DNA from: Grammothele lineata
Lineage: Eukaryota > Basidiomycota > Agaricomycetes > Polyporales > Polyporaceae
Reading direction: 5' to 3'
Length of the DNA: 64,000 nucleotides
NCBI GenBank assembly: GCA_002150815.3
Contig: NDFF03000120.1
Coordinates: forward strand, 62,001 to 126,000
The translations under genes were made by a program, and so were the position numbers. Position 1 is the stretch's first letter. Every line of letters begins with the position of its first letter. Of the stretch, positions 42,036-53,054 are shown in pieces. The notes beneath the pieces were generated by a model. It was not told the DNA's origin, did not search any database, and saw only the letters and a program-made list of their open reading frames with translations.

Positions 42036-43575
42036 ATGCTCCCTATCACACGCCGCTGCTTACGAACGCCGCTCTCAATTATTTCTCGTGCATACTCACC
42101 CAAAGGCACCTCCAAACTCAATCTACCTCGCTTTGGCTCGGAAGAATGGCGAAAGGCTTTTCCATGGCTCACTGGTCTCCGCAGAGATCGCGTCTCCATT
42201 GGACATCCTGATACGGCTAGAAAGGTTGCGCGATCGTTTCTTCAACATCCTGCTGGAGCTGTAGCCGAAGGGAAGGTCGTCGTAGAAGCGTTTCCCGGTG
42301 CGTACACCCTCGTCATTCAGCGCCTTGCATTGTCACAGATAGTCTCAACTAATCCTGCATATAGGGCCTGGCGTTCTGTCTCGCGCAATGCTCGAGCTTC
42401 CGTCGTCTAGTTTGAAGAAGCTCATCATCTTGGAGAATGACGAAGTATACCTCAAGTACCTGCAAGTAAGTTCCACAGCTGTTGGTTGTTCTGCTCAATG
42501 CTGAGTAGTTTAGCCACTCCAAGATGCGGATCCTCGTGTTACAGTTGTTCCTATGTCTGGCCATCAATGGGACACATACAATCACCTAGAACAAGAGGGC
42601 CTATTGGAAGATGTGCAGGTGGCGCCTTGGGAGTCGTCTGGTCAGTTCAGAGCATGCTATGCTTCTTGGCAATGCTCGAGGGCGACACATACTGACAGCA
42701 TCATACAGTACCTAACTTACATTTTATCGCTCATCTTCCGCACACCGTGTATGGGGAACAGCTTGTTGCTCAACTTTTTCGTAGTATCCCAGAGCGAGCT
42801 TGGCTTTTTAAGTATGGACGTACGCCCATGAGCTTTCTCATGAGCAATCTTATATGGGAGGTGCGCTTTCTTCCTTCTCACTTCTTCTTGCGTGTTCACC
42901 GGACCTCTGGCAATGTTAGCGGCTTCGCGGACCTCTAGGAACCTCGGCGCGCTGTAAGTTGAGCGTGATTGCCGAAGCTACCGCCGAGGTCTTCAAGGCC
43001 ATAGACTCCGAGGAGCTTGCACCCTATGGAGAACACTTCCACCCACCAGCTGTTGCCCGTAAAAGCACTACTTCCAGGTCTCCAGGACAGCCACTTCATG
43101 CTATCACGTCCATACCGTACTCAGAACAGGTTCGCTAACCTTGCCTTCTTATGTGGACATCAGATTCATTATGGGTTCGCAGGTAATACAGAAAGGCATG
43201 ACTGATCAATGGGATTATTGCTTGCGACGGCTCTTTGTTTTGAAGAGTACACCACTAAAAGATGCGATGAAGTGTGTATTTTCGCAGCTTGCTGAGATAT
43301 CTTCCACTGACTACAGGTCGTTCAGCTCTCTCGCGCCCGGAGCTAAGAACCTCCTGAATGTAATCACTGACATCTCATTGCCGCGAGACCAGCGGATTAA
43401 TACCTCAAAGCGAATCCGAGACCTGAATGTTGCAGATTGGGCACTTCTCTTACGTGCATTTGAGCAGTGGCCGTTCAAGCCCGACGTAAGCACTGGTCAC
43501 TATCATGTCGTCTGGAAATTAACTTCGTTGTAGGATCTGTTAATTTCTGACGCATTCACTCACGAGGAGAGGTAG
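42036..43575 (+). CDS. MTF1: Mitochondrial transcription factor B / rRNA adenine dimethylase-family protein
   Basis: Likely mitochondrial RNA polymerase specificity factor (Mtf1/mtTFB) of the Dim1/KsgA methyltransferase fold. The Arg-rich N-terminus (MLPITRRCLRTPLSIISRAY) looks like a mitochondrial presequence. The cofactor-binding motif is VVEAFPGPGVLSRAMLELP, formed over an intron. KKLIILENDEVYLKYLQPLQ carries the acidic motif II residue. YGEQLVAQLFRS and WLFKYGRTPMSFLMSNLIWE follow. The C-terminal domain reads VIQKGMTDQWDYCLRRLFVL, LKDAMK, SLAPGAKNLLNVI and WALLLRAFEQWPFKPD, ending ISDAFTHEER. The methylase NPPY-type motif is not evident, which fits a transcription factor rather than an active dimethylase; this is inference. 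Divergent from SMC3 and sharing its promoter region. Confidence 0.8.
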
Positions 43576-43943
43576 CATTCGTGTAGAACGTACCTTGTGA
43601 CTCGAGTCAACTATATAGGTTGATTCGCGCGAGCCTGAGATCACCTAATTCTAGACACTTTGCGAGCGTCGCGGTCAGGAAGTCGACCCCGAGGAAGTTG
43701 ACCCCGGCCGGTCGTATTGCGTGCGCGTATATACGAAATACGATGATACTAGCGCCAGCTTCAGTAATGGTGGTTGCAACAGCGTGGCTGTGAAGTTTGG
43801 GTCCAAACGTCACGGCAGCTATCATCGACACCGAGTATCTATGATCAAACGGTGCAAGGCATGTCCGAAGGCTCTGGTGTACATGATTGCGAGGAAAACG
43901 TACAAACGAAACTCCAATACAAATCTAACAGAAAAGAAGACCC
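43576..43943. other. Intergenic between convergent genes
   Basis: About 370 bases; presumably 3' UTRs. Nothing else recognised. Confidence 0.5.
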
Positions 43944-46900
43944 TTAATCTGCACTCGCCTCTATCTCTCTTGTTCGAGGCTCTGGAGATGCCGGCCACTC
44001 GATCATGTCCTCATCCGCCTCCGTATGATCGTCCACTTGCGTCTCCCCCGTCTGTGTAGGCTCCTCGTTGACCTGTGTGTCGCCCTCGAGCGTAGGCTCT
44101 TCCTGGCTTTCATCCATGGAGATGGTCTGCGTTTCATCTGTGGCTTGTGTCTGCGATACAGATTCCTGCGACTCTTCAGCAGGTGTGCCCGCTTTCTTCT
44201 TCCGTCCGGCGCTCTTCTTATCGGCTGCCGCAGTGGCTGGGAGGCCGAAAAGGGTTGTTTGACGAGCTCCTTCCTTCTTCTCTTTCCCCTTGCCCCTCGT
44301 CTGGCCGGAGCCTGGTACAGCACAACACGGCTGAGCATAAAGAGACATGGAATAGCACGGGGGAAGAACTCACGCTTCGCTCTGTCCGCCTCTGCGGCGT
44401 CCACTTTGGTGAAGAAGCTCTCGCTTTTGTGCAGCGACTTGTTAACCTCCGTGCTTCTGGAGAATGGATTCCGGCTAGTGTCTGCCCCTGGCTTGCGCGC
44501 GAATGGATTGCTCCCTGTCACAGTTCAGTACATGCTTTCGCACTCGAAAGTGACCGCACTCACGAGTAGCGGATGCAGCCGTCCTTGCCATCGACACAGG
44601 CTCAACAACCGCACGTCGCTTCGCCCCTGAATCCGCTCCAGCTACAGGTTCTTCGTCTACATCCCGTTTCCGCTTGCCATCGGGGGAAGACCAGGAGAAG
44701 TCATCCTGTGCGCTGTCTGCAAATGACGTGCTGAACACAGTATTGTTGTCCTCGCTCAACTGTGTCTGCGAGTGTACTCGAGCCACTTCCACCACCGGAG
44801 TCGCACGCTCTAACCCCGGCCGGTGCAGTGCGGGGGGCGGACGGAAGTCCTGGAAGGCCTTCGGCTTGCTCGGACCTGCCATAGGGAGGGGTTGTGCGGG
44901 GACAGGCGCAAAGTCGCCCGCAATCTGGCGGCGGCGGTCCCGAAGACCTTCGAGGCGGTCATCGTCTAGACGTTCCTCTTTGAGCGCTTCTATCTTCTCC
45001 TGAAGGCCGATGAGATGGTAGAAGCTAGCCAGCCTAATGGCCTGGTCGAAAGATTGCGTAAGGTGTAGCATGCGCACGAGATCGAGGGCGCGAGCAAGGC
45101 GGTCAGTTTTGCAGGCATGCTGGATGAGTTTTATCACAAGCTTGTCCAAAGCAAGTTCCCGCCCAACGAGTGTATCCGAAGTAAGATCTTCTCCAAGACC
45201 GTCGCGGATGATGTCAAGAAGTAGCGTCTCTCGCGCAAACCTGAGACGAGTCAACAACGTAGTAAGAGAGGAGTGCACGTTGACTTACTGTTCTTCTGAG
45301 ACACCCTCCTCAGAATCCATCTTCTTGAAAGGCAAGCGAATCGGCAATTCCTGGATCAGGGGTCTGGGGAAACCTGGATGTGCTTGCCTGCCCTTCAGAA
45401 TGAGACACATGAAGTTGTCGCCAACCACTCCAACCGGCCAGTATGACTCATCCTTGCCCTCTCGGCGCTCAAGCCTGTTTGTATCCAGAACCCGCATCCA
45501 TGTGGCAGAGAGCGGTACCCGGAATCTCGGCATGGTGTTCAGGATGCCTGCCGAATCGTAGATTGCTGGTGCCTGAAATTATGTTTAACGAAGAAATCAT
45601 CCTGTGAAGGATCTAGACCTACTCCTTCTTCTGTGACGCCTATCCATTTCAAAGTCTGACGTTTAGGGACTGGAAGGGTGGTCTGTTGTAGGATACAGAG
45701 ATCATCGAACTTGATAAGTCTTCCCGTCAGGTTTTGAGAACCTGGTCTCGGATCAGACTAGGTACATCCGGTGGAAAGAGTGGCTCGCTTACCATCCATG
45801 GTAGTGCTTCCATCGCGAGTTATGATGAACACCCATTCGCTTCCTGCAACCATGGACACAAAGTCTCCTGGCAGACTAAGGCATGCCCGTTGAATACCAC
45901 TACCAGTCAAGAAGATAAGTTCGCCGTCACTGGTTGCTATAGCCACGTTGCCTTGGCCGCCGATGTCGACGTCGGTATTCTCTCGTAGAGATTTCGAAGG
46001 AGGCGGACCTCCAGCAGCAATACCCAAGACGCGTACTCCTTTAGGCAGATCATAGGTCCACTCTGACTGAGAGGCCCATGCGCCATAAGGCTTGTAGATG
46101 ACATGCGCAGTATGTTCGGCCTCCGGCTGACAAGCATACAGAGCACCGCGTTCACCTGGTAGAGTTCTTAAATACGGCTACTGGTGGAACGAGATGGACT
46201 CACCAAGGGAAGCAATGTCGTACCGGAAATGATCTGTGAAGTGGTAGCTCTTCCTAGTAGACCGATCATGGAACTCTACGTTGACGATATGATGAGTATC
46301 CTGGTCAGTCACCTCAATCACGCCGATCATGTTATAGGCTATCCAGCGCGAAGTATAGTCAGACAAGTGAAACATCCAACCACCCACGCTTCACACACCA
46401 AGGTATCGTTTCTTGTTCTCCATCGGTGTCGAACCTGGCTGAAAGGCTGCCTGTGCTTTCGTCACGCTCACTGTGGCGTAAAGTCAGCCCAGACATTATT
46501 GTGAGCCCTAGAGTGACATACCCATCTCCCTCACGCCCCCTTCTGCTGCCAAACGTCTCGCCTCTCCATCATCTTCATCCATTGCACCAACGTCATCCAA
46601 GATCCAGTCGTCATTGTCAATGTCGATTCCGAGATCATCCTCCGCCCCGGCTTCCTTTGCTTTCGTTACGCTGTCTCCGAAAACATCCCTGTCGTCGTCG
46701 AACAACGTTGGAGTACCCTGTCTCTTCACGGAAATGCCAATAGCGGCAGCGCTTGCGGAGAGTTTGACCGGGTCCGGTGCAGAGGCAGGAATGGGATCAT
46801 TCCACCGTGTCAAATCCCCAGATGCGTCTGTCCACACTAGGAGATTCCTGGCGGGTGAAAATGCCATCTGGGTGACTGGTGCGTTCAGCGGGCCTTGGAA

Positions 46901-48126
46901 TCTACATGTAATGTAAGCCAAGGCGTAGAAGATATAGAAAGAACGCACTGGAAAAGCATCTCCTTTTTCTGGGTAGAAAAAATGAAGACACCTGACTTCG
47001 ACGCCGCGGCTAGATATACCCCGTTCTTGGACAACGCAAGGGCAGTAACTGCGCCGGTACATGCATGATGCGACAATGTGCCAGACTTCGACCAACCGTT
47101 TCGTGAAAACATTGCAATCTCTGCCCAACTATTAGCGAAGCGTTCCAATTACAAGACGCTGGCTTACCGTGTGTGCGAGTTGCGACAAAAAAGTACTGCC
47201 CGGACGGATGCCACACCGCTGAACAGTCGTAGCTGAACTCAGGGGCCCTGCAGAGCATTGAGCCTGCAGAAGAATCATCTGAAGATGAGAACTCACTCGG
47301 TGTCCGCAACCGCAGGAATCACGCCCTCAATAACTTTCTCTTCTCTCACCCCATCCCCAGAGATATCCCATACGATGATCTTACCATCAGCGCCGCATGT
47401 TGTCTGCAAATGTATGAGTGCATGTGAGCACCATCGACCTAGCCACTCACCAGGAATGCACCGGACGGATGCCATGTCGCTTTGCGAACCGCCTTCGTAT
47501 GACCCTTGAGGAAGGATATGCTTGTTATGTCGTCCACATCCACGAGCTTCACATCAGGTTCGCTAAAATGGCGTTAGCAAATACAAATAGCCCAGGAATT
47601 TTGCGGCATCCATAGTGCGGAGGGAAATGGGGACACATACTCTGAGGTCACCGCGACCCGTTTGCCATTTGGATCGGGAGCGACGCAACGTATTGACACT
47701 CCATGAACTGTGGTAACAAGACCTTCCAACACAGGCTTGGCCTCGGCTCCTGCTTTGAGAGATTCGTATTTCCTGACATCTCCATCTTTGCTTCCGGATA
47801 GCCAGCAGTTAGACTAGGCAGGATCAAACTGAGCGATGAGAACGTTCCTGTAACATCGTGTAAGACGGCGCACCGAAGCTGCCACAGTCGTAATTTCGTC
47901 CATGGCTTCCGGCGCAGTCGGGGGCTCCTGAGCACCACCCTGTTCCGTGTCCCATATCCTAACCAACATGTCGGCCCCTCCTGTAAGTAGGTGTCTGGCA
48001 AAGCAGGATCAACATGCGAGCCAGTCTAATAGGCCCAATGGTGGTTACTGACGAGCCATCACGAGAGAAAGCGAGAACAGTTGCTCCCGGGCCATGCGCG
48101 GAACTGACTTGCGTTGAGCCAGTCAT
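43944..48126 (-). CDS. CTF4: CTF4/Mcl1 (WDHD1/AND-1) replisome adaptor
   Basis: Trimeric hub linking the CMG helicase to DNA polymerase alpha and cohesion factors. The start at 48126 gives [20 protein letters not shown]. The N-terminal half (to about 46900) is a WD40 propeller, with repeats such as [28 protein letters not shown] and [19 protein letters not shown]. An acidic linker follows ([23 protein letters not shown]). The middle SepB-type domain has [58 protein letters not shown] and [21 protein letters not shown]-terminal helical bundle follows ([38 protein letters not shown]), then a disordered tail with [31 protein letters not shown] and [12 protein letters not shown]. No HMG box is visible, as in other fungi. 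Full length, many introns. Confidence 0.93.
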
Positions 48127-48155
48127 GTCGACTAAGGGGTTGTGGAGAAGGAAAG

Positions 48156-48238
48156 ACGCGTCGTCCTGGCGCCGCGCGCGTGTTTGAGGCTGCTGAGAGC
48201 CGGTGCTGGCGCGTGATGCTACGCGTTTCGTAACGCGT
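48156..48238. promoter_or_regulatory. Three ACGCGT (MCB) sites upstream of CTF4
   Basis: Perfect ACGCGT hexamers at 48156-48161, 48221-48226 and 48233-48238, only 30 to 112 bases upstream of the CTF4 start codon. This is the same element and number as upstream of SMC3, and it suggests G1/S expression through an MBF-type factor. Function is inferred. Confidence 0.65.
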
Positions 48239-49011
48239 CAGTCACGTCACACAATCGGATTTATGGTGAAGCCTTACGACTGAGAATTGGTATGTTTGAA
48301 ATTTCAAGGTCATAGGCAATCTCGCACGCTGCGTCACCCGCCCTGCACCCGGTTGTGAGGGCAAAAATATTATTATGAGCGAGACACGTATGGGTCTCAA
48401 ATCTGTAATGTCTCCGACACGGTTATATTCGCTTAACCCAGTCCTAGCCGCCGAGGCACACATGCCACTATGTACAGTCGTAAGTACGTTGGGCCGGAAA
48501 GCTCGCCGTCCAGTCTGATGAATCCATGCTATGCAGCACAAATACAAGAATTTGGTCATCATTTGCTGATATTGTAATATTCGAGTGATAGTTCAACGCT
48601 GCTGCTTTGCAGCGCCCTCTTTGGTGATTTGAAAGCTGCCATGGCACGGTGAACATTAGGAAGCTGCGTCGACCGCGCGCCTCGGGGCGTAGACGAAGGT
48701 ATACGAGTCTGGCGAGAACATTTTCTTTGCAGTATTTTCTTCCACTGTAGTATTTGGATGGCGCACGGTGTGGTGATGGTGACAGGCGGGCAGGAACACT
48801 GGCTGGCAGGCGATGCGTATTAGACTTCGTATGTGTACCGGTAGTCTTCTCATCGTCAAATCCGCGATTGTCGCGTCGTGCAATGTTTCAATAAGCCTCC
48901 TGCACATTGAGGGCAATAATAACCTACGCCGTCTACTTGAAGGGTGTGTGATTAGGGACTCGGATTGGCCTAAGATGGCGGATGTGCACATGAGATAGAT
49001 CCGACAAGTGT
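48239..49011. other. Intergenic between CTF4 and the small gene
   Basis: About 770 bases. A minus-strand frame at 48656-48991 (ending YTFVYAPRRAVDAAS) could in principle be a further exon of the small gene to its right, but no clear splice supports it. Otherwise nothing recognised. Confidence 0.4.
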
Positions 49012-49591
49012 CTAGTATGTACCCCGTAAGCCTAGAGATCGGACAAGAAAATAGTTCAAGACGTACATGAAACCAACCAAAGACTCTTGCGTTACTGCCC
49101 TTTGACTGAGCGGGACTGCAAGGTCAGTCTTGATGGACTCGCGCAAATGCTGTGCCCTTGTAAAACCAAAACTTAGTGTGAGCAAATGGGGTGGGGACTG
49201 GAAGACGAGGAAAAACGTACGCGTCGATGAATACCACCTACCTACAGATCATTCATAACGTTCGTGAGCGCCTGGACGTCAGTTTCCTGGATCTGAGTTG
49301 ACTGAGACATGTCAGAGGAGCGCTTCTCAAGCTACCACACACTTTGTCAATGTAATTCTTCCAATCGCGGCAGGCGTGAAGGCTTACTTGTGCATGTATT
49401 GATTGCAGCTGCGCAAATTGAGCATTTATGTCGGCCGCAAGGTCTGCTGTACGACTGCCAGAGATGTGCTTTGAGGCTTTCGCTCGTTTTTTCACAGCAT
49501 GTTTTGCGTTGGCGCGACCATTGCTTTTGATATTCGCACTCGACGTCTTGGAAGTATGTTTTTGTGGTTTTGATTTTGACTGCTTGGACAT
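49012..49591 (-). CDS. Small protein with basic N-terminus and coiled coil, unknown function
   Basis: Three exons give about 150 residues. Exon 1 (49591 down) encodes a Lys/Ser-rich head (MSKQSKSKPQKHTSKTSSAN, AVKKRAKASKH), then ADLAADINAQFAQLQSIHAQ. An intron (GTAAGC donor) leads to LEKRSSDMSQSTQIQETDVQ, ALTNVMNDL. A second intron, donor GTAGGT, acceptor ACAAG at about 49160, joins phase-correctly to AQHLRESIKTDLAVPLSQRA, VTQESLVGFM and stops at 49012. Without the second splice the protein would stop right after MNDL. Heptad-like spacing suggests a coiled coil, as in small subunits of kinetochore or trafficking complexes; no family was recognised. It is divergent from YSH1, about 250 bases away. 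Confidence 0.55.
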
Positions 49592-49763
49592 GACGAGCCG
49601 GTGCTAGACCATGGGGCGAGTTAAATAGAAGAAGAGAAGAAAGGACAGGCACAAGCTTGCGGGGCCGCCTGAGACGCCGTCCGAAGCGCTGTGGCAATTG
49701 GGCGGGGAAGCAGAACTCGAGTCCGACTGGGTTGGCTCTGCTCCTCACCCGCACTGGTCACCC

Positions 49764-49844
49764 TCCATCCCTTTTCCTTCTTTCCTGCCCTCGCAGTGCC
49801 GTTCTGTACTATCATTCTTTCTAGCCCTCTTCTTAGCTGCGACA
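49764..49844 (+). promoter_or_regulatory. Pyrimidine-rich leader of YSH1
   Basis: The 80 bases before the YSH1 ATG are dominated by CT runs (CCCTTTTCCTTCTTTCCTGCCC and similar), typical of fungal core promoters and leaders. The start context is GACAATGTCC. Confidence 0.45.
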
Positions 49845-52800
49845 ATGTCCGACGTTCCAAAGCTCAGCATCACTCTTCTAGGAGCTGGGCAGGAAGTCGG
49901 GCGTTCTTGTTGCGTCCTCCAGTACAGAGGACGGACGATCGTCTGCGACGCCGGTGTTCACCCTGCATACAGCGGAATTGCTTCATTGCCCTTCGTGGAT
50001 GACTTGGATTGGAGCACAGTCGACGTCCTGCTTGTAACACAGTACGCACGCTCGTCATTCCGCCCTATGTCGCCTATAACGTTCCTCCAGCTTTCACCTC
50101 GACCATGCTGCGGCGCTCACATATATCATGGAGAAAGTGTGTACCCCAGTATGGCGTGTTTCCCCACACCTCTGACCCTTTTAAGACGAACTTTCGGGAC
50201 GGAAAGGGTAAGGTATACATGACCCACCCCACGAAGGCTCTGCACAAGTTCATGATGCAGGACTTCGTTCGAATGAGGTGTGTTCCCAGTCATTCTTTCT
50301 CCTGAAGCATTTCTCTCAAGGATATGTCACTCAGCTCCTCGCCATCCGACATGCTCTTCACACCCCTCGAAATGTCCATGTCCCTTGCTTCCATCATCCC
50401 TGTGTCTGCTCATCAAGTCATTACCCCTTGTCCTGGAGTCACATTCACGCCTTACCACGCTGGCCATGTTTTAGGTGCTTGCATGTTTCTTATAGACATC
50501 GCCGGTTTAAAGATCCTGTACACTGGCGACTACTCTCGGGAAGAAGATCGGCATCTAGTGAAAGCTGAAGTGCCACCTATGCACCCGGACGTCCTCATTG
50601 TAGAAAGCACATATGGTGTCCAGAGTCATGAACCAAGAGATGACAAAGAGGCACGGTTCACAAATCTCGTCCATTCCATCATCCGACGGGGTGGACATGT
50701 CCTCCTCCCGACCTTCGCTCTCGGTCGCGCACAGGAGCTATTGCTGATTCTAGATGAATACTGGGATAAACATCCTGACTTGCACAATGTTCCGATCTAC
50801 TATGCGTCAAGTCTTGCTAGGAAATGTATGGCTGTATATCAGACATATATTCACACCATGAACGCGAATGTGCGGACACGATTTGCTAAACGCGACAATC
50901 CATTCGTATTCAAGTGCGTTTATCTGTCTTCTATTCTTGTTTCACGTCACTCAATAACATACAGGCATATCACAAATGTCCCTGCTTCACGAGGCTGGGA
51001 ACGCAAAATTGCTGAAGGACCCCCATGTGTCGTCTTGGCATCCCCGGGCTTCATGAATAACGGTCCCAGCCGAGAGTTGCTGGATCTCTGGGCACCAGAC
51101 TCCCGAAACGGGCTCATTGTGACGGGTTACTCCGTCGAAGGGACGATGGCGAGGGTGAGTGCCAAACATCATTACCGCAATGCCGTCGTTGTGTACGCCT
51201 CGATCGTGTTGTATGTACAATGCGAAGTAATGCACTTTGTTTCCCCCCACCCCTGCATGATGTTGCCGGCTGTCTACGCGCGAACGTGAGTTGATGTTCA
51301 TGCCTTTCGTTTGGCTGCCTTAGGATATCCTCACCGAGCCGGAAGAAATCCCAAGTATCAAAGGCCCGATGATTCCCAGGAAGCTCTCAGTGGACTACAT
51401 CTCGTTCAGTGCACATGTGGACTATTCCCAGAACTCTGAGTTCATGGAGTTGGTCAAGCCCCAGCACATAGTGAGTAGCACACAAATCTCTTGAAGGACG
51501 TGTCTGATGTTATGGTAGGTCCTAGTACACGGTGAGGCAACAGGAATGGGTCGTCTCAAGGCCGCAATGCAAGACCGGTACAAAAGTAGAGACGAAGAAG
51601 TCAAGATTCATACCCCGCGGAACCTAGAGACACTGGAATTAACTTTCCGGAGCGAGCGTGTAGCGAAGGTCAAGTCAATGATACCCGGATGATCTGTTCT
51701 CAATTTGACTGTAGTCACTCTCATAGGCCATTGGCACGCTTGCCGCTAAACCACCTCAACCGGGTTCGCTCGTCTCCGGTCTGCTGGTCTCAAAAGACTA
51801 CTCGTATACACTGCTTGACCCCCGTGACCTGCGGGACTTCGCGGGGCTGACGACATGCGTCGTCACTCAGCGCCAGAAGGTTGCGCTCGGCGTCGGTTGG
51901 GACCTCGTCCGGTGGCACCTGGAGGGCATGTACGGTACAGTGGAAGAGGGCGTCGACAAAGACAATGTCCGAACGATGAGAGTATGTCTCGTGTCTCTTC
52001 CATATGTTTTACAACCTAACTGGTATGGCAGGTCATGGGGGCGGTGGATGTGAAGATGACAAAGGAGCAAGAGCTCACGCTGGAGTGGGACTCGAGCGCA
52101 AGCAACGACATGATTGCTGACTCGACACTCGCTCTCATCAACGGGATCGATAAAAGTCCTGCGTCCGTGAAGCGTGCGTACATGTTTTTACCGGATTCCT
52201 ACGAGAGCGCCGTTAATAGGTAATCACAGTCACGACCCATCCGCACAAGCACACGCACGCCCCCGAACATCCCCATCCGCACGCAGACGCAGAGCCTGAG
52301 AGCGCAGAGCGATTGCGTATCCAACGACTTGCATGGTTCCTCGAGGCGCACTTTGGCGATGTCGAGTTGCACATGCCCGAGGAGGATGAAGCGGCGGAGC
52401 AAGGTGAAGATGCTCATGAGCCAGCACTGCTCGTCACGCTCGATGAAGCCGACGCTACGATCCACCTGCTTTCGATGGTGAGTGATATGTGCTCCAGACG
52501 GAAGGTGGATCGGTCGCTCTAACCGACATCGATGAATGCAGACTGTGACGAGCTCAAGTGAATCGCTTAGACGGCGTGTGGAGGCCGTCTTGGATATGGC
52601 GGTGTCTACGGTCGGGTCTCTCAGCGAGATCTTCACGGCAGGCGTACCTCTACAAACAGAAGATGCCGCACCGGCCGTAGGTGCGAACCAAGATAAGCCT
52701 CCCCGTTCTCCGAGTAATCTGGATCCGATTGTGGAGGACGCGGAGGACGCGGATGAGAGCGTAGAGAAAGACGCGGGCATGAAGGATGTAGATGAAGGCA

Positions 52801-52877
52801 TCAAAAGCGCTGTGGAAGAAAATGGTAGCTCGAGTGATGCTGAAGGAGATGGAGGAAAACACACAGCACTACAATAG
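49845..52877 (+). CDS. YSH1: mRNA 3'-end processing endonuclease YSH1/CPSF73
   Basis: Zinc-dependent endonuclease that cuts pre-mRNA at the poly(A) site within the cleavage and polyadenylation factor, in the nucleus. The start gives MSDVPKLSITLLGAGQEVGR, then CDAGVHPAYSGI. Metallo-beta-lactamase motif 2 is HFHLDHAA, its first His codon split by the intron at 50040-50090. Later motifs: ITPCPGVTFTPYHAGHVLGA, LYTGDYSREEDRHL, and the beta-CASP region VLIVESTYGVQ, GGHVLLPTFALGRAQELLLI, VVLASPGFMNNGPSRELLD, GLIVTGYSVEGTMARDIL, SFSAHVDYSQNSEF, IVLVHGEATGMGRLK. The C-terminal domain (RQKVALGVGWDLVRWHLEGM) is followed by a His-rich spacer (HKHTHAPEHPHPH) and an acidic tail ending GGKHTALQ. About 840 residues, nine or more introns. 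All metal ligands seen are intact. Confidence 0.95.
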
Positions 52878-53054
52878 TGACTGATGGCTTCCGTGTAACT
52901 TGTTCTTGCTGCTTCAGTCTCAGCAATGCTATCAGTTGTGTTACGCACGCTCACGCGAGTCCGTCATCCTAGCTCGATATAATATCTGCTACACATTGCT
53001 ACACAAATTCTGGACATGTGGCGCAACTCGCTTTGAAATCTAACCATATACATT

